Assembly: GCF_026745355.1 (NCBI RefSeq)
Contig: NC_079210.1
Span: 31,484,559 to 31,548,558 of the forward strand
Direction of reading: 5' to 3'
Length of the DNA stretch: 64,000 nt
Source: Beta vulgaris subsp. vulgaris
Taxonomy: Eukaryota > Streptophyta > Magnoliopsida > Caryophyllales > Amaranthaceae
Under the pieces are notes generated by a model. That model did not search any database. It worked only from the letters and a program-made list of their open reading frames with translations, and had not been told where the DNA came from. The position numbers were made by a program, and so were the translations under genes. This document shows, one piece after another, positions 46,701 to 58,977 of the stretch (its first letter is position 1; each line of letters opens with the position of its first letter).

Positions 46701-47461
46701 CCAACAATAAAACACAAATTGATAAATTCTATAACCAACTGAATATCATTACTTGAATTAATTAGTGAAATTATGTCACATTACTTGAATTAACCAACTA
46801 AATATCAAATAAAAATCAAAGTTACAGAAGATAAATCAAAGAAAACTAATATACATATGAAAAATCATATAACATATTACAAGCACTAAAAGTAAATAAT
46901 AATCTTGAAATTATATTAGAACTAAAAAAATCTGGATAAAAAAAATTACAACCATCAAAAGTAAATAATAATCTTGAAATCACATCTGAACTAAAAAAAT
47001 CAAATAAAAAGTTACAACCCTAAATATGGAACAATGACAACGAGAGGAGAGGAGAGAAGAGGAGAGGAGAAATTGTTGAGTGAGCGGCAATGATGATGAT
47101 GGTGCGCATTGACCGAGGGAGGAGTGACACTAAGGAGAGGCATGAGTAGTGAGGATTATGTTCGTGTTGGTGGTTGTGCATTGAGAGGGGAGAGAGGGTT
47201 CGTGGGTTTTGTTGAGGAGGGTTCGTGGGTGAAGTGGAGGGATGATGGTGGTGGGTTTGTGGTGAAGATCATGATAGTTGATGGTAGTGGGTGAGGAGAG
47301 GAGAGAGGAGTGAGAAGACGAGTGAGAGATCGAGGGAAATAAGGAAATGAGGGTTAGGGTTCCCCTCACTTTGGGCTTATAACGCGCGAAATTTTAGGCC
47401 ATCGATCAATTATTAATCAAGTCCTTAACCCCCCATCTAATCATTCAATTGATCATAGAAC
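46701..47461. other. unassigned, with a purine-rich tract
   Basis: AT-rich DNA, then a GA-rich low-complexity tract (47038-47345) that ends in an AGGGTTAGGGTTCCC stretch. The open frames here reflect composition. Two near-copies of AAGTAAATAATAATCTTGAAAT (46890 and 46962) indicate local duplication of about 70 bp. Confidence 0.4.
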
Positions 47462-47711
47462 TTGCGCATTAAAACATTGAATAAACGGTTCTGATTTTCT
47501 AAAATCGAATAAGTTCTTTTGTGTTATTTAATATTTTTTTCTACTAGTAAGAGGAGCTAGATAGGTTTATTAGGAGTCGAACCTCGTTATTGCGCATTAA
47601 ATATTGAATAAACTTTTTTGATTTTTATAAAATAGGACTTTTTTTTGTCATTTATGGTTTTTTCTACTAGTAAGAGGAGCTAGATAGGTTTATTAGGAGT
47701 TGAACGTTGTT
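47462..47711. repeat. tandem duplication, 2 x ~125 bp
   Basis: TTGCGCATTAAA...ATTGAATAAAC starts at 47462 and 47590. Both copies end with CTACTAGTAAGAGGAGCTAG, ATAGGTTTATTAGGAGT and GAAC. Confidence 0.88.
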
Positions 47712-49510
47712 ACATTATTATGGTCTTCAAATTTGTTTTATCATTCATCATTCCACTATTCATGCAACCAATGCAGCCAACAATTGGTCTCCAAAAAAAT
47801 GAAAAGAAAATTAGAATTAAGTTTTAGATGCTCAATTCACTCCCAGTTGAATACCTACTGGACTTTCATAAAGAATATTGTAGTTGGGTCTAATGTTTTT
47901 TGACATATCAAAACTACGATTGTCATTATTTAGTGTGCCTTTATAAGACCATATTGCAAAGTAATGTATTTTAGATAAATTCCATTATTTGACTCTGACG
48001 AAGATAATTGAAAATTGTGGAGGAATGCCATTGAATATTATTGCTTAGAGCTTCATATTCGACACAATTGTGGTGCCATGGACACAATTGTTAGTGGAGG
48101 AAGGACAGAAACCCCCTAAAAGTATATGGTTCGGTGATTTCTTCCAGGAAGTGGTATTTTTGGATGGCCATGGTACTATTCACAATACCAAACCTTTGAC
48201 CACAGCGAGAAAAATCAAGTTCTTCACCTGTCATCGGTGAAGACAGTCCAGCAACAAAAGGAAGAAGGCGAGTAGGTCGCAGTGAAAGGGAAGAAGGAAA
48301 CAAAAAATAAAATTCCAGGTGGACTTAAACATCTGGGCCCCGGTTGCCAAGAGATGGACCCCAAAAAAGGGTGATCTTATCAGCACCCTCCCAAAAGTGG
48401 CAGCACAAACTTCCACTAAACGAAATACCTATAAACTTAAGATGTCAAGTCTATCTGAAAACAATGAGTTATATTAATTACTCTTTTGCTATTCTCCACA
48501 GTTTGTCACAACCTTTGTTTGAAACTCAACCCTCCACATCCAAGGAAAAGTCGAAAAGTGGGGCCTTGAGCCTTGTGCCTAAAACCTCCATTCCCTTTCC
48601 GGTTTTAGAACCCATCTCTCCCACTCCAAATCCCATAACCCCCCCCCCTCCCCCCACTCGAAACAAAACTTGCCCAAACCCAAGAATTTAAAGCTCCACA
48701 CAAAAACGTAACTCCACAAAATATTTTCGCCTTTCGCCCACCAGCTTATTCACACCCAGGTGCTGAGGTCGGACCTCACACCTCCACCACTGTCACCAGT
48801 ATCGTCCGAAAAATCCCCACCCGAGTCTCCCACTCGCTCCCCCCCATGTTCAAAGGCTAGAATGGAGGTACCCTTGTATCTTATCCAAGCCAATTCTTCC
48901 TCTTCTCTCGGACGTCGATCACCGCCATGTTTTTTACCTACATCTAGAAGGGGAGATGTTGGACGAGCCAACCTTTGCAAAGGTCAAAGCTCTCAAATTG
49001 AAACCGGCCGAAGTTGAGGAAGAAAATTAAGGTCTCCTCATCTATCACAATGGGGTGATTGTAGCGCTCACCTTCCTTGAGTCCAAGATGAAGCTCACCT
49101 ACCCCCGATACCATGGATTTTCTTCAACTATAGAATAAAGAAAGTGGTAGAAGCTGAAGAAGACGAACGGGAAATCCTCCACATAATGGGGTCATGGTTG
49201 GACCCGCAGCTGTTCATAACCTAGAGGAAGAACTGAGTTCGACTGAAATTTACAACAGTATATTGAAATTCTTTGAGAAACTCCCACGCCATTATAGAGA
49301 TGGACATCATCCTGATGCTAAAGCAAATAACTCTCACTCTCCACTAGGCCAAGGTAAGAGGAGGAAAACACCTAAGATACACTAACATGCGAGCCAAGCC
49401 ACAGAGACAAATGGGTGTGTCCAATGACCGGCGAGGAAGTTGATCCTTAGGTCGAGAAACCTTCAGGAGTGGTCAATGCACTCAAGAGAAAACCGCACCT
49501 CCCGCATAAT
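47712..49510. other. possible 5' region and ORF1 of the LINE, decayed
   Basis: Proline-rich open pieces (NPITPPPPPTRNKTCP at about 48630, PPLSPVSSEKSPPESP at about 48780) precede the LINE ORF2. They could be the remains of an ORF1, but I see no RNA-binding domain or zinc knuckle. The 5' end of the LINE is not defined. Confidence 0.35.
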
Positions 49511-52500
49511 ATGTCGATTTTATATTGGAACGTGCGTGGCTTGGCGCGAAACACATTTAAGCCTAACCTCATGCACTTGATCGCCCACAACCGCAAATAC
49601 TGTAGGAAATATCCCCTTTGACTCAAGGTTTCTTATTAATCCTATCGATTATGCGGGGGGCATTCTTATAATATGGAACTCAGCCCCGGTGAATGTCCAT
49701 ATCATCAGCAAGAATGCCCAAGGAGTTTATGCCATTGTGGAGGTAACTTCTAACATTTCTATATTCCTTTCTACTATTTATGCTAGCCCAAAATTTAGAA
49801 ATAGAAAGTTAGTCTAGGATAATTTATATGATGTTTCAAAAAATGTTAATATGCATTGGGTAGTGTTGGGTGATTTCAATGAAGTTATATGTCAATCTGA
49901 AAAATGGGGGGGGGATCCAATAAATAGTCATCGTACCAACCACTTTAATCACACTATTAATATTTGTAATTTGCTTGATCTTGGTTTCAATGGACCGAAA
50001 TTCACATGGACTAATCGTAGGAAAATTAATCCCATTGATAAGCGATTAGATAGAGCTTTTGGGAACGATGAGTGGGTTACAAAGTTTCTAAATTCTAGTA
50101 TATGGCACTTAGCTCGAATATCATCGGACCATGCATCGATCCTTCGCACTTTTCACAACCTGCCTCCTCTTGTGGGGGCCAAGCCTTTTCGTTTCTGCCT
50201 ATGTGCATTCAAGATCCGACCCTTGAGAGAGTTGTGCAAGAGGCGTGGGGATGAGAGAGATTTGATAACATTGGCCTGAAACTCACAAGAATCGGAAAAG
50301 AGCTTATCATTTGGAACAAAAACGTTTTTGGGAATGCTTACACAAAAAGAAGCGGATCACAGCTAGGCTTAATGGTATCCAAAACTACCTCCAATTTAAT
50401 CCAAACTCTATGTACCATCTCAAACTTGAGGAGGACCTCTAAAAGGAGCTTATGGATATACTCCTTTAGGAAGAGTGGCTTTGGCTAGCTAAGAGTCGCC
50501 TGGACTAGGTAGAACACGGGGACATGAATATAACTTTCTCTCATAGAAGCGTGCTTATCAAGAGACAAAAGAGTGCAATCATATGCTTAAAGGATGCGGT
50601 GGGAAACTTAGTGACTGATAAGACTGAACTTTACAATCTAATTAGGACTTCCTATATGGACTTGTATACAACTGAAAAGCTCCTCTCTAGTAGAAATCCT
50701 TTCAGAACCTGTCCTGACAAGATTAGCTTAACACACCCTCCCTCTGATCAGGAAATCCGTCAAGCCATGTGTTCTATAAGACCTCTCAAGGCCCCTGTAT
50801 CGGATGAGTTTCATCCGATCTTCTTCCAAAAAGAATGACACTTGTAGGACCAGACATTTGTGATACTATTAGGAAATGGTTTATGGGAAAGGACATTCCA
50901 CAAGACTTAGGCCAAGCCCTAACTTATGTTATTCCTAAGCAACCAAACCCTGAAAGTGTGAAGCATTTGTGCCAATAAGTCTGTACAATACCATATACCA
51001 ACTGGTAACAAAAGTGCTTGTAAACATAATGAAACCATATATTTTTTCTCATGTCTCATCGAATCAAAATGGGTATACAAGAAAGAGGTACGAATATCAA
51101 CCTAGTGGTAGCATATGAGGTGTTACGTGCTATGCATAAGAAAAAGGGTATAACGGGATGGTTTGCGTTAAAAGTAGACCTAAAAAAGGCCTATGACCGT
51201 CTGGAATGGAACTTTGTTAGGGAGTGCTTGTCAAATCACCACTTAGACAATCCTTCCATAGAGCTCATCATGAATTCTATAAACAAAGCCGCATCATCAA
51301 TTATGATTAATGGAAAAAAGTATCATTCCTTTCATCACTCTAGGGGTCTTAGACAAGGTGATCTTATGTCCCCTTTTATCTTTAATATCTGTCTACAACA
51401 TTTAACGAGCATGATCAACCATACATGCCATGAAAAGACATGGTCCCCTTTTGAATGGGGAAGATAAGGTCCCTATATCACACCTGATGTTTGCAAACGA
51501 CCTCCTTATTTTTGGGAGGGTAGATAAATCTACTTCCTTCACCTTGGGAAAAATGCTCTAGACCTTTTACGACCAATCTGGCCAAAAGATTGATGAAGAA
51601 AAAAGCTGACTAAATTTCTCCCCCAATACAACCATAAACATTGTGACCTAGCTCTTTCAGGAAACCCTTAACATCAAAGAGAGTGAGGATCTCGGCCTAT
51701 AGCTTGGGTTTCCCCTTTCACGTACGAGACCAAAGAGAAGCGAGGTTCAATTTGTGGTAGATAAGGTGAGAAGGAAGGTAGCTATGTGGAAGGTAAAGTG
51801 CTTGTCTAGGGCTGGAAGGTTAGCAGTGATCAAATCATCCATGAACTCGGTGGCATCCTATTATATGAAAGTCACTCAATTATCGAAATCTACTATCCGA
51901 GAACTAAACAATATATGTAATGACATTCTGTAGGGAGATGTGGAAGGGGATAGGAAAATACATTTGGTGGGGCAAGCACATACTTTTCTCACTAAGGACG
52001 TGGGAGGATTAGGCATTAGGAGTCATGGAGACCTTAATCACACTTTGCTAGCGAAACTAGGATGGAAAATCATTCACGATGGGCAAAGTCTTGCAAAAGA
52101 CTGCATAGCATCCAAATATACACATGATAATTATAGCATAGCCTTCCGAAATGGGTCGCATGTTTGGAAAAACATAGGATGCAACTCTTCCTTCCTCGTG
52201 GAAAATGTGAGATGGAAAATAGCAGTCCAAACAACCATTAGATTTTGCCTTTATGATTGGTTAGGCATAGGAGCAATATAAGAATGTGGGTGCATGAGCC
52301 TTTGACTGAGAAAGAGTCGAGTCTTAGGATAGCGGACCTCATCCACCATAATTCATGAAACCTTGGAAAAATCTTGGCATCCTTACCGGAGTTCATCTCC
52401 GCATGTATTTTGGCACTCCCAATCCCCTCACCCCCGCCTAGTAAAGATAAGAGCTGCTCCATTTTTATTGTCAACGACAAGTTTTCCATTTCTCAAGCTT

Positions 52501-53415
52501 ACATGACCCTAGTCCAACACAGATCCTCAAAGTAAGATGGGGAATCAATGTGAAAACTAGATACTAGCCCGAAACTTAAGATGTTTATATGGCTTGTTTG
52601 GTCAGATAGATGGCCCATGATTTCCCTGCTTTACAAACGAAAAATTATCCCCTCACCCATTTTTCCTTGTTGCAACAGTGGGGAAGAGAGTACCATACAT
52701 GTTATACGAGATTGCATCAAGGCTGAAATGATGTGGAATTTGGTAATCCGCCGACTACCCTTTGGGATTTTAATAAGGCACGGGACTGGGTTAGAGAAAG
52801 CATTGCGATAGATCAGGATGAGCATGAGGGGGTAAGGTGGTTGATCTTGATCCCGTTTGTTTGCTTTGAAATATGGAAAGCTCGATATCGATTTATCTTT
52901 GATGCAACAAAGTTCCCTCCACCTCAAGTAACACTTAAAAAATGCAAGCATCCTTGCAAAAGAACTTAGTGTCCAACAATAAAAAAATAACTAAAACTCT
53001 TGTCCCGAAAGCCCATCATGAACCATGTTTCCAAGGAATTGGGTCCATGTGAATGGCGATGCCTCGTATGTGAATATTGAAACTAAGATAAGCATACATT
53101 GCGGGTGTTATTCGTTATAGTCAAGGGTATTGGTGTAAAGGTTTTATTTTTTGTCTTATGCCACTAACCCCCTTTATTCAGAGCTCTTAGCTATTCGATA
53201 GGGATTACATGTAGCGAGTGAAGCCAACTTCACAGATATTGTTCTACACTCGTACTGCAAGAAGGCCGTGGATATAATCACTGCGGACACAAAGGATTAT
53301 GATGAGTTTTATAGTAATTTTATTATTGATTGTAGGAAGCTACGACACTATTTCCAAAAGACGAAGGTCGTATTCGCTAGAAGAAAGGACAATCAAGTTG
53401 CGGATTTGTAGAAGG
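49511..53415 (+). pseudogene. LINE ORF2: endonuclease, reverse transcriptase, RNase H
   Basis: The start MSILYWNVRGLARN at 49511 is the usual ORF2 opening. The endonuclease is shortened but keeps WVVLGDFNEV and FTWTNRR (49851-50150) and SSDHASI. The RT (50524-51600) has RPLKAPVSDEFHP, FALKVDLKKAYDRLEWNFV and SRGLRQGDLMSPFIF. The active-site box reads MFANDLLIFG, with asparagine (AAC at 51496-51498) for the first aspartate of FADD. The zf-RVT-like region includes GGLGIRSHGDLNHTLLAKLGW (51990-52060) and RWPMISLLYKRKI (52600). The RNase H remnant (53050-53410) has VNGDASYV, LYSELLAI and FARRKDNQVAD. At least five frame changes are present. Confidence 0.88.
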
Positions 53416-53697
53416 CTCTTTATCATGACTGCTTAATTCAAAACTACCGTTTGTTCACCACAAAATGCAAATGTTTTTTGATGTGTTGTACCTATGTCCA
53501 TACACAAGAGACTACATTTTGCATCTTATTACTCTTACTTATATATGGTACACGTTTAGCCTTCCAACCTTACATAAAAGTAGTAACTCATGCTAAACAT
53601 AATAATGATATAGAAACTAGACACACAACCTAGTTACAAAACAAGGGAAGCAACCAAATTTGACATGTTACAAACATTCAAGATAAAAAAAAAAACT
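49511..53697 (+). mobile_element. L1-type LINE, decayed
   Basis: The order endonuclease, reverse transcriptase, zinc-finger-like region and C-terminal RNase H, all on the plus strand, followed by an A-rich end (53687-53697), is that of plant L1 LINEs. It lies just downstream of lipase gene C, and the A-rich end is about 40 bases from the gene's stop codon. Numerous stops and frameshifts mean that it is inactive. Confidence 0.88.
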
Positions 53698-55034
53698 AAT
53701 CATAAGCAGAAAAATCTTGAAACATAAAAGTGCTTCTTAGTCAAATTCTGGAGTAGGATCCTCCTCTGGATGACCAAAAACCCATTCCCCTGCCTCATTC
53801 AATGTCATGCCTTTGTTTTTCTCAATCCACCAAGATGGAGGCACCAAATACTCTTCCTTGAGGAAGTCACATGATTTATTCACTATCGCTATACTTCGTT
53901 TAATTACGAGCTTAAACTCCTCCTTTACTCCATGCCACCCATTCACTATGTGTAATATAGCCTGTAAGTTATGCCAGTCACTAGGATTTTTAGAGTCTTT
54001 GAGGAAGTTCGATTTCCTTGTATCAATCTCAAGTTCAGTACCTATATTTACGTACCCCAAGAGTTTAAACGGATATAGAGGAATCAAATCGATCACATTC
54101 CTAACATGGAGGACCTTTAGATTAGGGTACGAATCAAATCTTGTCTTGAAACTCTTGTTGCCAACTTTCGGACATCCGAAAACAATTGCTGAAACTGGAA
54201 TTTCTGTTGTAAGATTCTCAGCAACATCGAAAGCACTTACGACTGATAATGTTGCTCCTAGGCTGTGTCCTGCAAATGTGATGCTAAGGTCTTCACCTTT
54301 ATACTGATCTATAAGCTGTTTGAGCTTAGTCAAAAGTTGTGTTCTTGCACTGAGTTTTGTAAATGGAGATTTTGGATCTTCAGATGTGTATATTGTTAGC
54401 CAACCTGCCATTACTTTAGGATCCTCGTTCTCGCCTTCATCATCACCGTCTATTTCAGGTAAGATCAGAAATAATAACTAATTAATCAGATAGAAATTTA
54501 ACTATGACAAATTATGAAAAATATATTACATAGATATTGTCAGATCGTGATCAAACTTTTATGGATTATGGTCGTACCAAATAACATTTTACCTCATTTG
54601 GCTTAACTAATAACTATGATGTATTTTCTCCAGCTTTTTAGTTAGACAAAGGATCTTCAAACAATTTTTTCATAAATTAACTATTCTAACTATGATATCG
54701 GCAATACTGTTTATATTAAAACATTGACCTGAACTATTTGACTAATATATATGTTCATTATAAGACGTTAAATTTATCTCAGTATTATCACTTTTTTATA
54801 ATGTTTCCTAATTAATTAGTGTATATGTTCATTAGTTTTTGACTCTCAGCTAGTCTGCCCCATACCTGGTTTTTTGGAATCGTATGGTTGACAACAAGTC
54901 AGGATCCATGAAGGAAAAAAATTTCCTGCCAGTAGGATGATCGAAGGATAAAACTTCATAACGATTAACGACATTATTTAAGAGGACGTATAGAGTAACT
55001 TGTACCTTAACTACGTACTAAAGGCTAAAACTAC

Positions 55035-55091
55035 CTGTCCCATTATCAGTTGTTGCTTTCATTGGAGCAACGGATTCGGTTGATTGGTCAT
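55035..55091 (-). other. 57-nt extra exon of lipase gene C (predicted)
   Basis: On the minus strand, TTGCAG precedes an open 57-base stretch that ends ATAATGGGACAG followed by GTAGTT. It is symmetric in phase 1-1, so it can be included or skipped without changing frame. It encodes a polar linker (STESVAPMKATTDNGT). I see no equivalent in genes A and B. Confidence 0.6.
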
Positions 55092-55244
55092 CTGCAATTC
55101 CATTTAACAATGTTATTAAGACATACTAACTCCATTTCCAATTATATATATATAACATTTGAAATTTTTACACTATTCAAATACTAATTAACTTAAACAA
55201 CATTTTAGTGCTAATATATTAATGCTATTCTTCTTGTCATTGTC

Positions 55245-55441
55245 CCTCCAATTCTTTTTTATTTATTCACTTTACTTTGGAAAAAAATCAAGGAGGAAGA
55301 CAGGAAGTCGATAAGTTAAGAGAGATAAGATGAAAAAGTGAAAGAGACATGTTTTCAAAAGAAAAAAAAAACAGCTCTTTTGTAGATTAAAAAGCAATAG
55401 ATCAACAAGAAAAATGTCTAGATTAAAAAGAAACAGATGGA
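55245..55441. repeat. possible degenerate Stowaway MITE in the gene C intron
   Basis: CCTCCAATTCTTTTTTATTT at the left and AAAAAGAAACAGATGGAGTA at the right resemble Stowaway ends. The match between the two ends is imperfect. Confidence 0.35.
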
Positions 55442-55899
55442 GTATATAATAAGTTTTTTTATTAGTCTCAAAATTCATTTTCAGAATGACAATTTTTATA
55501 AGTTCTACGAATTAAAGAATAAAGATAATATGATCAGTCAAAGTAGTGCATACACAAGTGTGGAAGTCAACATGATACATGTATTAAAAACACGAAAAGT
55601 ATATAGTGTTTCATCTATCCCATTTGTATGATTAATCTCAGCATATAAGTTCTTTTTTATCATTTTTTTCCTAATAGAAAACTAAGAGAAAATTACTTCA
55701 TTAAATTAAAGCGAGCACAATCAACAACAACAGAGTTTAATAGGTTTTCGAGTTGATTTCATTTAGTTTTTCGAGTTTTCGAGTTGATTCGAGCAATGCC
55801 CTGCTTGCGATCGATCCACTCAATCAGCACCCCTTATCATAAATGCCACAATACATTTGTTTCAATTGGACAGTGTTTGAGCGTAAACATTATTTGTTA

Positions 55900-56470
55900 A
55901 TTTTCAGATTATATGAAAATGGGCCTGGGTAACCTAATAAGGAGGAGGATAGTTTAGCCCACTTACAAGTTAGGAGGTTTCATCCTAAAACCAATTAGTG
56001 ATAGGAGGAGTAACTCCTAATCTTATAAAGTGGTTTATTCTCTCCTCTTTCTCCAATGTGGGACACTTACAAGTGGACTTTCAATGGATTTTAACACACC
56101 CCCTCACTTGTGAGTGTCCTTAAAAATTTAGAGCTAACCGGAAAGGTCAGAGCAATAATCCTCTTAGGGGATGGACATCCTATCAAGGTAAATCCTTATC
56201 CAGTAGCGATCAAATACCCCAGTTTGGACGAGACCCGCAACCCGGGCTCTGATACCATGTCAAAGGATCAAATCAATCAAAAGCTTAAGCTGATGGTTGA
56301 GGCCCCAAGAATAGATCTATACTCTATCACGCCCCTCACGCAAGAGCCCTTTGGGATTGAAGTGTGGATGTAGCACATGCCTCCCTCATACCTGGCGCTA
56401 AATATTCCACTCAAAAATGAGGGGATGGATAAGATTTGAACTGGTAACCTTTATGTCGTATTGGCTCCGA
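55900..56470. repeat. retroelement remnant with inverted initiator-Met PBS motif
   Basis: GGGCTCTGATACCATG at 56241-56256 is, on the minus strand, GGTATCAGAGCCC, the usual plant PBS. The neighbouring text (AATGTGGGACACTTACAAGTGG, ACACACCCCCTCACTTGTGAGTG) recalls high-copy LTR or TRIM-like ends. Boundaries and orientation are not certain. It lies in intron 1 of gene C. Confidence 0.4.
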
Positions 56471-56618
56471 TACCACCTAGAAAGGTCATAGCCTAGGAAA
56501 CATTAATTATTTTTTCTCTCTCTTCTTCCTTTGGATTGCCGCTTGTCGCCCACCGCCATGGACGCCGCCACAGTCGCTACTGCCACCTCTTCCACTGCCT
56601 CGTCCTCCTCGACGTTTC

Positions 56619-56864
56619 TTGGCTGTTCGCCTCTTTTTTCGGCCACTGCGCCACTCGGGGTTAACATCGTCGGCTAGTCCAGCCCCGCTGACCATCCGCG
56701 GTTCTCCTTCGCAACCCTACGAACTCAATGGCCATCATCGTTCCTCAATTCCGAACCTGGCGTTCGCGCTTCCTCAGTTGTCTGCCCCTAATCTCATGAA
56801 TTTGGTAACCATTACTCTATCTTCTCCTGAAAATTATCTCCTACGGAAAACTCAAATTACTTGA
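56619..56864 (+). pseudogene. Ty1/copia gag N-terminal fragment
   Basis: The frame ends in NLVTITLSSPENYLLRKTQI, which resembles the conserved start of copia gag (UBN2-type; NYLLWK is the usual form). It runs into a stop right after the motif. No other copia gene follows, so it is a short remnant in intron 1 of gene C. Confidence 0.6.
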
Positions 56865-58127
56865 GAGTAGATTCCGTATAATCCTTGGTCAAATATAGAG
56901 TCATAATATTGTTGTGGGGTAAAAGCAATCAGTCTTGGAAGATCATCTTTGAGACCCTTGTTCTCCGTAACGTTTTATCATTGAATTGGGAGATCTTTAG
57001 GGAAAGGCAAGATGGATAAAAGAGAATAAAGATGGGATGCCGCATGAAGGTGGTTGTTGTTGTGATTGGAGGAAGGATAGAAGAGGTAAAGGAGTATGAT
57101 TTTAGGCATAGAAATTATGTAGGTTAATGAGAAGAGATGGATATATCCGTATATGTGATGAAAGCCGAGTTATTGGTAGAGTAGGTTGAAGAAATTGAGT
57201 TTATTGTATGATTTATAAACTTAAAAAATTGTTTTATCTCACTATAATAGAAATACTAGATTTTAAAACTATGCCGATTTTATGGGAATTTTTTTTGGGT
57301 TTATAAATTTAATATAAGATTCTATAATAAGTCCCTTGTAATCATTATGTAAATATTTAATGAAATATTGAAGATATAAAATTAGTGACATTCTAACTTA
57401 CCTAAAACTGATATTGACTATTCATTATTTTTGTTAAAATGTTATGGCCCTTAGAATAAAGTAACTAGAATTGATGTTGTTGGCCATTTAGAGTTTTTTC
57501 CCATTTTTCATATATGCAATTGCCACCCATTAATTAAAGCTTTTATAAAACTATATAGTGATTTTGAGTAGATCATGCACATTTCAAATGAGGGAGGATT
57601 TTATTTTTAATTAGTTTATATGTTGTCTTATTCGGTAGTTAATACTGAGTTTCGTACAATTTTCATTTATACTATTTTTCATTGTCTTTGCATATTATGA
57701 TGGATATGTCACTTATGTGATGCATGTCAATTAGGTAGAGGAGTGCATGTGGTGAAGAAAGCACAATAAAACTAAGAAAGATAAAAGTGAAAAACTTTAT
57801 TTCCTCTGTTCATTTACTTTCTTTGTCATTACTATTGTACTATAAAAAATGTTTTTCTTTGACGATACTTTGTAAACGATGTTTATACAAACTACTACTA
57901 GGTGTAATTACGCAATTAATTTAATTTCAATAATTATTTTTACATACATAGTATGCAATAAGAATGAAGATTATCATATACAATCTTGTTAGATTCGTTT
58001 CATTATATAATTTTAAGTTATTAATCTCTTATAATATTTATTAGTCCATAATTGAAGATAATAACGATAAAGTGGACGTCTTGAAGACGGTATTAAAAGA
58101 ACAAAAAGGTAAACTTGAATCTCTTAC
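56865..58127. other. rest of gene C intron 1
   Basis: AT-rich non-coding DNA without recognised elements, ending at the predicted donor CTTGGTAAG of exon 1 (minus strand). Confidence 0.45.
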
Positions 58128-58660
58128 CAAGAGGTCCTCTTGTTGGTGACGCAGCAGAGGTTTAGCAGACAGAAGTTGAGCTCCAAGCACATCAACCACT
58201 CATAATCTCTAATAGTTCCTCTCCAGGCTACATAAATCTCTCTCCTCCAATCTCCTTACTCATTTGATCATTCGAAACTGCAATATAACCAATCCAGTTA
58301 GACTCCTTATCCCACTTCTCACGTGACTAGACTTGAGCAGAAATGCCTCAGGAACACTAACACGTGCGGTGGCGTACAAGAACCCTACGACGTCATACTT
58401 GTCTGAGCCACCAGGAAAGGCAGTTTTCTCTAGAAGATCGACTTTAGCGTATCGACTAGCACCGCAGTAGGCGGACGCTTGATCATTGATGAATGTGTCG
58501 TATGTGACTTGGCAGAAGTCACCGCAGCGGAGGATGAGACGACGGAGATCGTCGTTAAGTGGGTCCAGCAGACCTTCCCATTGTGGGACCCGAGGAGCTC
58601 TTTCCATGTAGGTCCATCCTGTGAGAGTCCTGGCTCTTCTAGCTCTGTTTCTGTTGCCAT

Positions 58661-58977
58661 GGTAGTATGGTAGTGGGGGACTTTGGGTTTGGAGAAGGGG
58701 ATCAGTTTTGGGTGATGGAGGTTGTTTTTTTTTGGGTTTGGATGAGAAAATGTGGGGGGAATTGGTTTAATGATGCTTGTGTGTCGGTAGTTGGATGATT
58801 TATTTGTTTTTTTGTGTATGATTTGTTTCCATTTAGATGTGGACATTAATTTATTTTTATTTTTTGAAAGGAGGTGTGGTTATCCCTAGTTTTGGTGGAC
58901 ATGTAGCTATGGAGATATGGGAGGGCGGGGATAGAATTCTCCTAATATGTTAGACGCGAGAGAGGATTTGTGCACGT
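58661..58977. other. upstream region of lipase gene C
   Basis: This should contain the promoter of gene C, which is transcribed leftward, and the left border of the PMD sequence. No clear TATA box was seen. Confidence 0.4.

Larger units (their letters stand above)
53737..58660 (-). pseudogene. phospholipase A1-IIdelta-like lipase (gene C), exon 1 frameshifted
   Basis: Three exons on the minus strand: 58660-58128, a 57-nt exon 55091-55035 and 54449-53737, all with GT-AG borders in phase 1. Exon 1 is clearly homologous to genes A and B. Compared with gene B it lacks single bases near 58170 (ATCAACCAC), 58230-58245 (TCTCCTCCAATC), 58320-58330 (CGTGACTAGAC) and 58580 (CCCATTGTGG), a net shift of four. 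The catalytic exon is fully open: AGHSLGAT, NVIDLIP and DWHNLQAILH are present and the end is PSWWIEKNKGMTLN. The middle exon adds DDQSTESVAPMK... to the acidic linker. Either a young pseudogene, or an expressed gene with base-call or assembly deletions in exon 1. Confidence 0.85.

Noticed and set aside
56507..56695. Arginine/glycine-rich minus-strand frame
   Set aside because: Low complexity and antisense to the copia gag lead; no homology recognised.
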